NCBI GenBank assembly: GCA_021847795.1
Contig: JAJZPZ010000005.1
Location: forward strand, 1-50,092
Length of the DNA stretch: 50,092 nucleotides
Reading direction: 5' to 3'
Source: Nitrospirota bacterium
Lineage (GTDB): Bacteria > Nitrospirota > Thermodesulfovibrionia > Thermodesulfovibrionales > Dissulfurispiraceae
Notes under the pieces: generated by a model
The model's database searches: none
The model's input: the letters and a program-made list of their open reading frames with translations, nothing else
Told to the model about the DNA's origin: nothing
Translations under genes and position numbers: made by a program
Shown: positions 19,500-29,092 of the stretch, one piece after another
Layout: each line of letters starts with the position of its first letter
How positions within the stretch are numbered: position 1 is the first letter of the stretch

Positions 19500-22400
19500 T
19501 TACATTTCCGCTTCGACCTTTCTCTTTTCAAACCAACTGTAAACCGCAGGAATGATTAACAGTGTCAGCAGCGTCGAAGTAATCAATCCCCCCACAACAA
19601 CCGTTGCTAGCGGTTTCTGTATTTCAGAGCCCGTTCCTCCGGCAAGCAGCATCGGGATCAAACTGAAGATTGATATTGATGCGGTCATCAATACCGGGCG
19701 TAACCTGTCAAGGCTTCCCTTTCTGATCGCTTCCTGCAATTCAAGTCCTTCTTCCCGCAGTTGCGAGATGCGCGATACCAGCACCAGTCCATTTAACACC
19801 GCAACACCAAACAGGACTATAAATCCCACGGACGCTGGAACAGACAGATATTGCCCGGATAGGTAGAGAGCAACGATTCCGCCGATTAAGGCAAACGGCA
19901 GATTGGAAATTACCAGCAGCGCCAGGCGGAGCGACCTGAACGTTACGTAGAGGAGAAGCAGGATTAATCCGACTGCAACAGGTCCGATGATCATCAATTT
20001 GTTCATCGCCCGCTGCTGATTCTCAAATTGACCGCCCCAGGTAAGGTAATATCCGGCAGGCAGCTTTACCTTCTCTTTTATCTTCTGTTTCGCCTCTGCA
20101 ACAAAACTGCCGATATCCCTGCCGCTAATATTCATCTCTATCCCGATTCTTCTGACCCCGTCCTGGCGGCTTATCTGGACCGGGCCTTCAAGCATTTTCA
20201 CTTCGGCCAACTGTTCAAGCGGGATGTTCATGCCCGATTTTGTAGTGACTAATATATTCTTAATTGATTCGAGAGAATTCCTTTTTTCTTCCGGCAGACG
20301 GACAGATATATCGAAGCTCCGGTTCTCTTCGTAAAATGTGGAAGCGGATTTCCCTGCAACAGCTATCTCGATCACATTCTGAACATCGCTGATATTCAGA
20401 CCATACCGTGCTATTTTTGCCCGGTCGATGTTAACGGTCAGATATGGCTGCCCTGAAACCTTTTCCGTGCTTAAATCGGTTCCGCCCTTGATGGTAGAAA
20501 GAATTTTTGCAATTTCAGTCGATTTGTTGTTCAGCACGTCAAGATCTTCACCAAACAGTTTGAGAATAAGCTGCGCCTTTGTCCCGGCTACGAGTTCGTC
20601 AATGCGGCACTGTATCGGCTGGCTGAAGCCGAAACTGATTCCTGCTATTGACTCCAGGGACTTACGCATCTCATTGGTCAATTCTTCCTGTGAAATGTTC
20701 CTTTTCCATTCTTTCTTAGGCCTGAATATCCCGACATACCCGGTTTTGTCCGAACCCCTGGTATCCAGAGCAACACCAGTCTGTCCTGTTCGTGATACTA
20801 CAGTATCCAGTTCATTGAACTGCTTCAGTTTTTCCGCTGCTTGTTGATTCACTTCCATCGCTTTCGCAAGGGAAACACCGGGAAGCATGGACACATCCAT
20901 ATCAAACGAGCCTTCATCCATTATCGGTATAAACTCAGTCCCCAATCTTGTTACGAGAAACAGGGAGGCAATCAGGAAAACACCGGCTACACTCAGTATT
21001 ACTTTTTTTCTGTTCATTGCGTATTCGAGGAGCGGCACATAACGATTCCTGACGTAATTCATAATGACGCTTTCCTTTTCCGGGTGTGGTTTCAGGAATA
21101 GAAAACAGAGAACCGGAATAACTAAAACAGAGAGAAACAGCGAAGAAAGCAGCGCTATCACAACTGTTATGGCAAGTGGTCCAAACATCTTCCCTTCAAT
21201 TCCCTCAAGAGAAATAATCGGAAGGAACGTTATGGCAATAATCAATACGCCGAAAATACTCGGCTTCTGGACCTCAATCACAGCTCTAAGAACTGCAAAA
21301 ATTGGATGTTCATCTTTACGCATCTCAGCAAAATGACGCTGCACATTTTCCACTGCTATAATTGTTGAGTCTAAAATCATTCCAATGGAGATGGCTATTC
21401 CGCCAAGTGACATTAAATTTGCGCTTAAACCGACGACCTTCATAACAATAAACGTCACAAACAGTGAAAGCGGTAAGGCAAGCAGCACGACAACACTCCC
21501 TCTAATGCTTCTCAGCAATAAATATAATATGATAAGAACCAAAATAGAGCCTTCAATCAGTGCCTTGTTTACCGTGCCGACGCTCGCGTTCACAATATCG
21601 CTTCTATCGTAATAAGGAGCAATCTTGATGCCTTCGGGCAGCATATTGTTTTCATTGATTTCTTTGACCTTGGCTGCTACCTGTCGTACGACTTCACGAC
21701 TGTTTGCACCCCGCAGCATCATGACAATTCCACCAACTGCTTCATCTTTGCCGTTCTTCATGGCTGCGCCCATGCGCACGGCCTCGCCAATCCTGACCTG
21801 AGCAACATCGCGAATGTACGTCGGAGTACCTTTTTCTGATTTCAGAACAATATTTTCAATATCGCTGACATCTTTTATCAATCCGACACCACGGACAATG
21901 AACTGATCGGTATTTCTTTCAAGAATATTGCCGCCGACATTCTGATTATTGTTTCCGATCGCGGCATAAACATCATCCACGGTCACTGCATACTTCAGCA
22001 TTTTTTCCGGCGATACGATCACCTGGTATTCTTTGAAGTACCCGCCGAAAGAATTGATTTCATTAACTCCGGGGACGTTTTTTAATTGCGGCGTAATTAT
22101 CCACTCCTGAATTGTTCTCAGGTTTGTCAGGTAAGCAATTTTCCTGAGCGGGTCTTCTGGCATCTTGCCCTCAAGGGTATATTGATATATCTCACCCATT
22201 GCCGTGCCGATCGGTCCCATTGCCACTTCAACGCCTTTCGGGACTTTTTCTCTCGCCTCGGCAAGGCGTTCGAACACCAACTGACGGGCAAAATAGATAT
22301 CAACATTATCTTTGAACACGATCGTCACGATCGAGAGGCCGAACTTTGTAACAGAACGCATCTGTTCAAGGTCCGGCAGCCCTCGCATTGCCATCTCAAT

Positions 22401-22604
22401 GGGGTACGTTACATTTCTCTCGATCTCTACGGCAGATAGTCCATTGGCGTGGCTTACCACTTCAACCTGGATGTTAGTTACATCGGGAAAGGCGTCAATC
22501 GGCAATTTCAGATATGAGTACAGGCCAAAGGTTATAATCAGCAGCGATAGAAATATGACCATTCCTTTCTGCTTTAACGTATATGCAATTAGTTTTTCTA
22601 ACAT
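19500..22604 (-). CDS. HME-family RND transporter (CzcA/CusA-like inner-membrane pump)
   Basis: 1034 aa; LPIDAFPDVTNIQVEV, YPIEMAMRGLPDLEQMRSVTKFGLSIVTIVFKD, AISIGMILDSTIIAVENVQ, FGVAVLNGLVLVS. Confidence 0.95.
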   Translation of the reverse strand: MLEKLIAYTLKQKGMVIFLSLLIITFGLYSYLKLPIDAFPDVTNIQVEVVSHANGLSAVEIERNVTYPIEMAMRGLPDLEQMRSVTKFGLSIVTIVFKDNVDIYFARQLVFERLAEAREKVPKGVEVAMGPIGTAMGEIYQYTLEGKMPEDPLRKIAYLTNLRTIQEWIITPQLKNVPGVNEINSFGGYFKEYQVIVSPEKMLKYAVTVDDVYAAIGNNNQNVGGNILERNTDQFIVRGVGLIKDVSDIENIVLKSEKGTPTYIRDVAQVRIGEAVRMGAAMKNGKDEAVGGIVMMLRGANSREVVRQVAAKVKEINENNMLPEGIKIAPYYDRSDIVNASVGTVNKALIEGSILVLIILYLLLRSIRGSVVVLLALPLSLFVTFIVMKVVGLSANLMSLGGIAISIGMILDSTIIAVENVQRHFAEMRKDEHPIFAVLRAVIEVQKPSIFGVLIIAITFLPIISLEGIEGKMFGPLAITVVIALLSSLFLSVLVIPVLCFLFLKPHPEKESVIMNYVRNRYVPLLEYAMNRKKVILSVAGVFLIASLFLVTRLGTEFIPIMDEGSFDMDVSMLPGVSLAKAMEVNQQAAEKLKQFNELDTVVSRTGQTGVALDTRGSDKTGYVGIFRPKKEWKRNISQEELTNEMRKSLESIAGISFGFSQPIQCRIDELVAGTKAQLILKLFGEDLDVLNNKSTEIAKILSTIKGGTDLSTEKVSGQPYLTVNIDRAKIARYGLNISDVQNVIEIAVAGKSASTFYEENRSFDISVRLPEEKRNSLESIKNILVTTKSGMNIPLEQLAEVKMLEGPVQISRQDGVRRIGIEMNISGRDIGSFVAEAKQKIKEKVKLPAGYYLTWGGQFENQQRAMNKLMIIGPVAVGLILLLLYVTFRSLRLALLVISNLPFALIGGIVALYLSGQYLSVPASVGFIVLFGVAVLNGLVLVSRISQLREEGLELQEAIRKGSLDRLRPVLMTASISIFSLIPMLLAGGTGSEIQKPLATVVVGGLITSTLLTLLIIPAVYSWFEKRKVEAEM

Positions 22605-23845
22605 TAGTGTGCATCTCCCTCAAGTTCGCCTTTTTTAAGTTCCGACTTCAGTATGAACGAGCCCTTGACGGCAACCGGTTCTCCTTCCTTGAGTCCCATG
22701 ATAACTTCCAACCGATTCCCAAACGTCCTTCCTGCCTCTATCTCTCTCCTTTTAAACTTGTCAGGTGCGGTTTGGACAAAGACATATTTTTTCGTTCCTT
22801 CTATCAGGGCTGCCTCTTCGGGGACGGCAATAAGCCGTTCAGTCCCACCGCTTGCTGCCTCAATCAGCACGGTGGCAAACATGCCGGGTTTGAGAAGGCC
22901 GCTTGAGTTGTCTATCGTCACCCTTGCCTTTTCGGTCCTTGTCTTTTCGTCTACCACGTCGCCGATATAGGCGATCTTCCCTCTGAATGTCTTGTCAGGA
23001 AAAGATGTAACTGATACCTTTACATTGGTGCCGAGTCTAAGGCGGGAAATATCCTTTTCGTAGACATCGATTACTACCCATAACGATGAGAGGTCGGCAA
23101 CAGTGAAGAGCATTTTTTCAGAATTGACCACCTCTCCCTGAGTGACTGTTTTTTCAAGCACCACGCCACCAACAGGAGAAGTGACCGGAATAAGAGGGTG
23201 GTTTCCGTTGCCTTTTGCTGATTCAAACTGCGAGACCTCTACGCCGAACAGCCTGAAGCGCTCCTTTGCAAGGTTAATATCAGCCTCAGCCTCACCCAGT
23301 TCCTGCTTCGCCTTTAGGACATCTTTTTCAGGTGATATCTTCTTTTCATACAGGGTTTCTTTACGCTGGAGGTTTCTTCTTGCAAGCTCAACCTTCCCCT
23401 TTGCCTTAAGATAATCAGACCATGTCTGGTCAAGCTCAACGCTGTCGAGATAGGCAAGAACTTGTCCTGCTTTAACCCTGTCGCCCTGGGATGCGATGAT
23501 TTTGACAGCTTTTCCTGTCACTCTTGGGCTGATCTTCGCAGACCTGTCCATATTAATCTCTATGGCAGCAGTTGCGGATAAAGGAACGGCCGCATTTTCG
23601 AGGGCAACTTGCCTGACCTCTATTCCCGAGGACTTCTGCTTTTCAGGTGACAGAGTCACAATGTCAGAATCTTCTTTTTCGTGTTCTCCCCCATGTCCGG
23701 CTTCTTTCTTCTCCTCTGCCGCTACTGCCTTTACTTCTTTGGCAGCTTCCTTTTTTCCACATCCTGCCGTCAATACCGCTGCACCCAGGACAATAAGGAT
23801 TATCGCCAGCAGATTGTATCTGACATTAAATTTCTGTTTAATCAT
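22604..23845 (-). CDS. RND efflux periplasmic adaptor (CzcB/CusB-like)
   Basis: Lipoprotein-like signal (LTAGCGKKE), GQVLAYLDSVEL, PVTSPVGGVVLEKTVTQGEVVNSEKMLFTVADLSSLWV. Confidence 0.94.
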   Translation of the reverse strand: MIKQKFNVRYNLLAIILIVLGAAVLTAGCGKKEAAKEVKAVAAEEKKEAGHGGEHEKEDSDIVTLSPEKQKSSGIEVRQVALENAAVPLSATAAIEINMDRSAKISPRVTGKAVKIIASQGDRVKAGQVLAYLDSVELDQTWSDYLKAKGKVELARRNLQRKETLYEKKISPEKDVLKAKQELGEAEADINLAKERFRLFGVEVSQFESAKGNGNHPLIPVTSPVGGVVLEKTVTQGEVVNSEKMLFTVADLSSLWVVIDVYEKDISRLRLGTNVKVSVTSFPDKTFRGKIAYIGDVVDEKTRTEKARVTIDNSSGLLKPGMFATVLIEAASGGTERLIAVPEEAALIEGTKKYVFVQTAPDKFKRREIEAGRTFGNRLEVIMGLKEGEPVAVKGSFILKSELKKGELEGDAH

Positions 23846-25095
23846 TTCACTGCACCTCCTGTGGTCTTTTCTATCGCATTAAGCGCAAGCTGCGTCCTCG
23901 TCTGCGCCTCAATATAGGCTAACTGTGCCTCGTTGGTGTCTTTCTGCGCGAGCCGCACTTCAAAGAAACCGATCTTCCCTTCCCTGAATGCGAGGTTCAA
24001 AAGCTTAAGGTTCTCGGCTGCTTTTACCAGTATCTCTTTTTTGAAGAGTGATAGCTCTTCGATGGCAGATGTAATGTCGTTGAAAGCCTGATCGATTTCC
24101 CGCTCAATGGTTTTTTGCAGACCCGTCGCTTTTATCTTTGCCCCTTCCGCTTTTGCAAAAGCCTCTTTCTTTTCGGCCTGCTTCCTGTCAAAGAATGGCA
24201 ACGGGATCGATATCTCTAAGCCTGCAACATTCCGGCGTTCATCTCTGTCATAAAACCCGGACAGCGTTATATTAGGGAAGGCTTCTTTTTTTACCAATTC
24301 CAGAGCGGACTGTGTCTTCTCCATTTCAAATGTACTCGCCTTTGAGTCAGGCCGATTGGAAAAAGCCAATGTCTTCAGAGCGTCCTTGTCAGGCCGCGTC
24401 GGGGCTTCTGAAGGCAGATCGCCTTCTATGGCAAAGGACATATCTGGTGACAGACCGAGAAGTCCCTGCAAGACAAGAAGCGACTCCCTGTATTCCCTTT
24501 TCGCCAGAAGAAGCTCTTTTTTGGCCTTGCTCAGTTCAACCTCGGAAAGATTAACATCCAACCCTGAGACATCTCCGGCCTGGAACTTGATCTTTGTGTA
24601 GCCGAGGAGCTCTTCATTCAGACTGACGATCTCCTGCGCAAGGCCACTCTTCTTCTTGAACGCGAGCGCCTTGGTGAAGGCGTCTTTCACGTCGGAAATC
24701 AAAACCCGTTCTCTGTCCCTTATTTCTAATTTCACTCTGGCAAGTTCTTTTTCAGCAACAGCGATCCTTGCACTGCGCTGGCCTGCGACTTCGAATTCCT
24801 GGGAGAGTTTGAAGCCATAGTTCGTGAACTTCCCCCCGCCTTCCTCTTCCGGTCTGTCCTTCTTCGAGACATTGCCTTCGATCGTAGGGTTATTGATGAG
24901 CAGGAGCCGCGCCTTTTCTTTCTGACCCTTTGCGGTTTCTTCTTCAAGCCTGAGAGTCTGGAGATCAGGGTTTTTCTCAAGGGCAATGGTGACTGCCTGC
25001 TCAAGCGTCAATCCGTTTGATTCAATCGCTGCAGCAGGTGATGTGATTATCAATAATGCACACAAAATAATAACAGCATAATAAATTCGATCCAT
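23842..25095 (-). CDS. TolC-family outer-membrane efflux protein (CzcC/CusC-like)
   Basis: GLTLEQAVTIALEKNPDLQTLRLE...; repeated helical hairpin pattern; overlaps the adaptor start. Confidence 0.93.
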   Translation of the reverse strand: MDRIYYAVIILCALLIITSPAAAIESNGLTLEQAVTIALEKNPDLQTLRLEEETAKGQKEKARLLLINNPTIEGNVSKKDRPEEEGGGKFTNYGFKLSQEFEVAGQRSARIAVAEKELARVKLEIRDRERVLISDVKDAFTKALAFKKKSGLAQEIVSLNEELLGYTKIKFQAGDVSGLDVNLSEVELSKAKKELLLAKREYRESLLVLQGLLGLSPDMSFAIEGDLPSEAPTRPDKDALKTLAFSNRPDSKASTFEMEKTQSALELVKKEAFPNITLSGFYDRDERRNVAGLEISIPLPFFDRKQAEKKEAFAKAEGAKIKATGLQKTIEREIDQAFNDITSAIEELSLFKKEILVKAAENLKLLNLAFREGKIGFFEVRLAQKDTNEAQLAYIEAQTRTQLALNAIEKTTGGAVK

Positions 25096-25102
25096 AAAAT
25101 AG

Positions 25103-25179
25103 AAGCCTCCTTAGTGGACTAAGCAAATAAAGACAATGAGGTCCCTATCAAAAAAAAGTAAGACAGGGAAAGGAGGCTT
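25103..25179 (-). promoter_or_regulatory. Candidate Shine-Dalgarno-sequestering RNA structure in front of the TolC-family gene
   Basis: Minus-strand AAGCCTCCTT (25179-25170) is a perfect complement of AAGGAGGCTT (25112-25103), which contains the SD about 10 nt before ATG 25095; inner hairpin TCCCTGTC...GATAGGGA. Confidence 0.5.
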
Positions 25180-25180
25180 T

Positions 25181-25582
25181 TCAGATCAGAAGGACAACGG
25201 AATGCAGACTGGCAAGAGCTTTATGATGTGAAAATTGAGGCGGATTGATATCCTTAATGAGATACTCATTAGGTGGCAAAGACGGAGACATCAAAGATAA
25301 AGACATAAGGGGAAGCGATTGCGTATAGTGCGAGACATTTCTTGTATAAGCCGGATTACTAAGAAACTGGATATCCATACAGGGACCACAAGCATCGCTT
25401 TCCATCTCGGCAAGCTGTGAACCTAACCTCGAACCGCTGCATGTATTGACGAACTCTACTGCTACATGTCCTTCTTTACCGAAACAAAGGAGAGCGCCTT
25501 CTGTACCTAAGAATGGCACTACGAGAAATAACACCAGCATAAATGCGGCCGGGAAAGTTTTTAGACAATATTCCTTGTTCAT
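25181..25582 (-). CDS. Small exported Cys-containing protein, likely first gene of the RND operon
   Basis: Signal-like N-terminus; ALLCFGKEGHVAVEFVNTCSG...DACGPCMDI; 133 aa; collinear with the RND genes. Confidence 0.7.
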   Translation of the reverse strand: MNKEYCLKTFPAAFMLVLFLVVPFLGTEGALLCFGKEGHVAVEFVNTCSGSRLGSQLAEMESDACGPCMDIQFLSNPAYTRNVSHYTQSLPLMSLSLMSPSLPPNEYLIKDINPPQFSHHKALASLHSVVLLI

Positions 25583-25594
25583 GAATTAATATAG

Positions 25595-26671
25595 CGCCAT
25601 AATGTATCAACTGTCAATGTCAGAATCCTGTATGCTGATCCAGTACCCGCCAGTGTAGTAGGGCTTGGCTGCGATGTTATCAGCGCTTATGCAGTCCGAC
25701 AGGTTTCGATGCCGGGCTTCCCCGAGTTCCAGGGCCACCGCTCATTAAGAAATAGTCACTGGCATTCATTTCCTGGCGGCAACGATGGGTTCTCCCGCTG
25801 TTTCATTAAAGCCCTTATCCCTGACGCTATTGAAGGTAACAAGAGATTTGCTGATATTCACAATAGACGGGTGCTCTTTCCTGCGCTGGATCGGGAGAGC
25901 AATAAAGTGCGTTTAAGACTTTCCGCATCTGTGGTTCGTGTGGAGCAGGAAGGCGTTCCAGAGACAGGAAGGGGCTTGAGTGTCGTTTATCGGAAGGATT
26001 CGAAGCTCTATCGGCTAAAGGCGCGCAGCGTGGTAATGGCCTGCGGCAGTCGTTTGACGAGAAAAGTTGTATCGGGCCTTCCTGCGGCTCATGCTGATGC
26101 CTATACTCATTTCCATGTGTGTCCTATTCTTGTGGCAAACGTTGCGATTACCAACTGGCGTTTCCTTTATCGGCTTGGCTTCACCGCCTGCAAGTGGGCT
26201 GACGGATTTGGATTCGGCTGTAACATCCGTAAGCCGATGTATGTGGGTAATTACCGTCCACCTTTGCATCCTGACAAGCCCACGGTGCTTACCTTCTATG
26301 TTTCCTTTCATCAGCCGGGACTCCCTATCGAGGAGCAAGGAGAAAGAGGGAGAAAAAAGCTGCTGGGGACAAGCTATGCTGAATTCGAATCCCGGATAGT
26401 TGGTCAGATGAAGCAGCTGTTCTCAGAGGCAGGCTTTATTGCAGATAAGGATATCGCCGGTATTATCCTGAACCGCTGGACCTATGCCTATGTAAATCCA
26501 CAGCCGGGTTTCTATTTCAGCAAAGATGGCTTGCCTGTGCCACGGGATATTATCCGCAAACCCTTCGGGCGCATCGCCTTTGCTCATGCCGAGCTTAACG
26601 GGCATCAGCACTGGGTTGCTGCAGTGGATGAAGGCATAAGGGCTTCAAAGCAGGCGCTGGCATCTTTTTGA
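25595..26671 (+). pseudogene. C-terminal fragment of an FAD/NAD(P)-dependent oxidoreductase
   Basis: HSFPGGNDGFSRCFIKALIPDAIEG...VVMACGSRLTRKVVSGLP...FGRIAFAHAELNGHQHWVAAVDEGIRASKQAL; the N-terminal dinucleotide-binding domain is absent. Frame is open from 25595 after a stop. Confidence 0.7.
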
Positions 26672-26715
26672 AAAACTGTTGTCAAACGACAGGGGAGATG
26701 TTGTAATCTATAAAC

Positions 26716-26943
26716 ATGGCGTTTAAAAATATAAAGTCAGGATTGGTTTTAACAGGCAGCCTCATTTTTCTGATTACCATAACATTTCTTGCGCCGCTGT
26801 ATCACAGTCACAATCATATTGGCAATCATCACCAGGAATACAGCGATGATCATGATTTGCTTCTCGATGGATCAGGCCATAAAGGACTCGATGCAAATCA
26901 TCAACATAACAGTTCGCATCTGCACATCAAGAAGGACATCTAA
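26716..26943 (+). CDS. Small His-rich membrane-anchored protein (possibly truncated)
   Basis: TM segment then LYHSHNHIGNHHQEYSDDHDLLLDGSGHKGLDANHQHNSSHLHIKKDI; stop overlaps the next start (TAATG). Confidence 0.6.
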   Translation: MAFKNIKSGLVLTGSLIFLITITFLAPLYHSHNHIGNHHQEYSDDHDLLLDGSGHKGLDANHQHNSSHLHIKKDI

Positions 26944-27440
26944 TGAAGATTCATGTCGAAGACGGAAGGCTCTTCCTCAAAAGGTCAAAGAAAAAATATG
27001 ACTGGATCATCCTCGATGCTTATCAGAATGACTATATCCCCTTTCATCTGACAACCCTTGAATTCCTCAAGGAGGTTAAGAGCAAGCTGAAAGATGGTGG
27101 TATTGTCGTTGCCAATATTACCGCGCCGTTCAGGAATAAGTTCTTCGATTCCATGGTCATGACTTACAAGGAGGCGTTTCCCCATGTCGCCATATTCAAG
27201 GGGAAGAAGTCGGCCAACTTTATCTTTGTTGCTACGGCAGGCAGTAAGATCAAAGACAAGGACAGCGTTGAAGCAAGGGCACGCAAAGTCCAGTCTGCGA
27301 AGAAGTTTGATATCGACCTTGAGGCTTATGCTTCAAGGTATGAACCCTCTGATGGTTATGAGTGGTCAGGCGCAAAGATACTGACTGATGACTTTGCCCC
27401 TGTGAATCTCTATCAGTACCAGAAATCAGGAGCGAAATGA
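26943..27440 (+). CDS. Spermidine synthase-like methyltransferase domain, N-terminally truncated
   Basis: VEDGRLFLKRSKKKYDWIILDAYQNDYIPFHLTTLEFLKEVKSKLKDGGIVVANI; lacks the upstream glycine-rich SAM motif. Confidence 0.75.
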   Translation: MKIHVEDGRLFLKRSKKKYDWIILDAYQNDYIPFHLTTLEFLKEVKSKLKDGGIVVANITAPFRNKFFDSMVMTYKEAFPHVAIFKGKKSANFIFVATAGSKIKDKDSVEARARKVQSAKKFDIDLEAYASRYEPSDGYEWSGAKILTDDFAPVNLYQYQKSGAK

Positions 27441-27452
27441 GGAGGCAATATA

Positions 27453-28076
27453 ATGATTAAGTTTGTCGTTTTCATCTGCGGGGCGATAGTCATGTCATTC
27501 GAGATTCTTGGCAGCCGGGTGCTTGCTCCGAACTTCGGCAGCTCAGTATTCGTCTGGGGCAGCCTGATAAGCGTCTTTCTCGCAGGGCTCTCTGCCGGAT
27601 ATTATCTGGGCGGAAGACTGGCCGATATTAATCCGTCTTACCGGGAACTGAGTCTGATAATTATCGCTCCGGGACTTCTCTTCCTGACGTTCCCCTTATA
27701 CAGTGCTCCGATCTCGGACCGGATATTTATGAAGGATCTCGGTGTTCGGTTGAGTCCCCTGGTTGCTTCCTCGGTCCTCTTTCTGGTCCCCTCTGTATTC
27801 CTCGGCATTGTCAGCCCCTATACGGCGAAACTCATGATCTGCAGCCTGCATACATCCGGCAAGACTATTGGGACGCTCTATGCACTTTCGACCTTCGGAA
27901 GCATCATCGGAACTCTTATAGCCTCGTTCTATCTGATCACGCTGGCAGGGACGAATGCGCTAATCATGGGCCAGGGAGTTCTGCTTATCGCCTTGGCGAT
28001 CCCGCTTTATTTCATGAATTTGAGCTGCACCATAGAACAGCCCGGCCCAACCGGTGGGATGGACAATACAAAGTGA
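27453..28076 (+). CDS. Membrane protein matching the TM half of fused MFS/spermidine synthases
   Basis: VMSFEILGSRVLAPNFGSSVFVWGSLISVFLAGLSAGYYLGGRLAD...VSPYTAKL...IGTLYALSTFGSIIGTL. Confidence 0.85.
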   Translation: MIKFVVFICGAIVMSFEILGSRVLAPNFGSSVFVWGSLISVFLAGLSAGYYLGGRLADINPSYRELSLIIIAPGLLFLTFPLYSAPISDRIFMKDLGVRLSPLVASSVLFLVPSVFLGIVSPYTAKLMICSLHTSGKTIGTLYALSTFGSIIGTLIASFYLITLAGTNALIMGQGVLLIALAIPLYFMNLSCTIEQPGPTGGMDNTK

Positions 28077-29092
28077 AATTGAGACACGGTGTTAAAAACA
28101 GTAGCCACGATCATTTGCATGATGCCCATGGCCATGTCCACGGCGTCGTCGATCCTGCCGTTTTCACGACAGAGCGGGGCATATGGGCTGTTAAATGGTC
28201 ATTCTGGGGCTTGGCTGTAACCGCTGTTTTCCAAGTCATTATAGCCCTGCTTTCAGGAAGTGTGGCACTCCTTGCCGATACAATCCACAATATCGGGGAT
28301 GCCGCAACCGCGATCCCCTTATGGTTTGCGTTTACACTTGCCAGGAAAAAACCATCACAGCGGTTTACCTACGGTTATGGCCGCGTTGAAGACCTGGCAG
28401 GGGTTGCTATTATTCTTACAATCCTATTCAGCGCTGTAGTGGCTGGTTATCAGTCCATTGTCAGGCTTCTACATCCGCAGAAAGTGGACTATCTATGGAT
28501 GGTTATTATTGCGTCAATAATCGGCTTCCTTGGCAATGAAGCCGTTGCTATCTTCCGCATCAAAGTAGGCAAGGAGATCGGCAGCGCCGCACTGATTGCC
28601 GACGGGCAGCATGCCCGCGTTGACGGATTGACCAGTCTTGCGGTACTCTTCGGCGCCGTCGGTGTCTGGTTAGGGTATCCGTTGGCTGACCCTATTGTCG
28701 GACTCGTAATCACCGCAACCATTCTCCGCATTGTGTGGGAATCCGGCAAGGCGGTATTTACCAGGCTTCTTGACGGTGTTGATCCGGAGGTGATTGATGA
28801 AATCAGACATGCGGCGAACCATACCCCTGGAGTGAAGGATATAACTGAAATCAGGGTCAGGTGGATAGGTCACAGACTCCATGCTGAAGTGAACATAGCC
28901 GTAACCCCTGAGCTTTCCGTTGAACGGGGTCATGAAATTGCGATGGAAGTGCGTCATCAACTCCTGCATCACCTGCGCTATCTGTCCAATGTTACGATTC
29001 ACGTTGATACATTAAACGCTTCAGGAGAACATCATCATGGTATCCCTGAACATGCTCACGGCGATTTGCCACCCCATGCGCATTGGCCATAA
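28073..29092 (+). CDS. Cation diffusion facilitator (CDF) family metal transporter
   Basis: His-rich ends; SGSVALLADTIHNIGDAATAIPLW; YGRVEDLAGV; DGQHARVDGLTSLAVL; C-terminal cytoplasmic domain. Confidence 0.95.
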   Translation: MKLRHGVKNSSHDHLHDAHGHVHGVVDPAVFTTERGIWAVKWSFWGLAVTAVFQVIIALLSGSVALLADTIHNIGDAATAIPLWFAFTLARKKPSQRFTYGYGRVEDLAGVAIILTILFSAVVAGYQSIVRLLHPQKVDYLWMVIIASIIGFLGNEAVAIFRIKVGKEIGSAALIADGQHARVDGLTSLAVLFGAVGVWLGYPLADPIVGLVITATILRIVWESGKAVFTRLLDGVDPEVIDEIRHAANHTPGVKDITEIRVRWIGHRLHAEVNIAVTPELSVERGHEIAMEVRHQLLHHLRYLSNVTIHVDTLNASGEHHHGIPEHAHGDLPPHAHWP

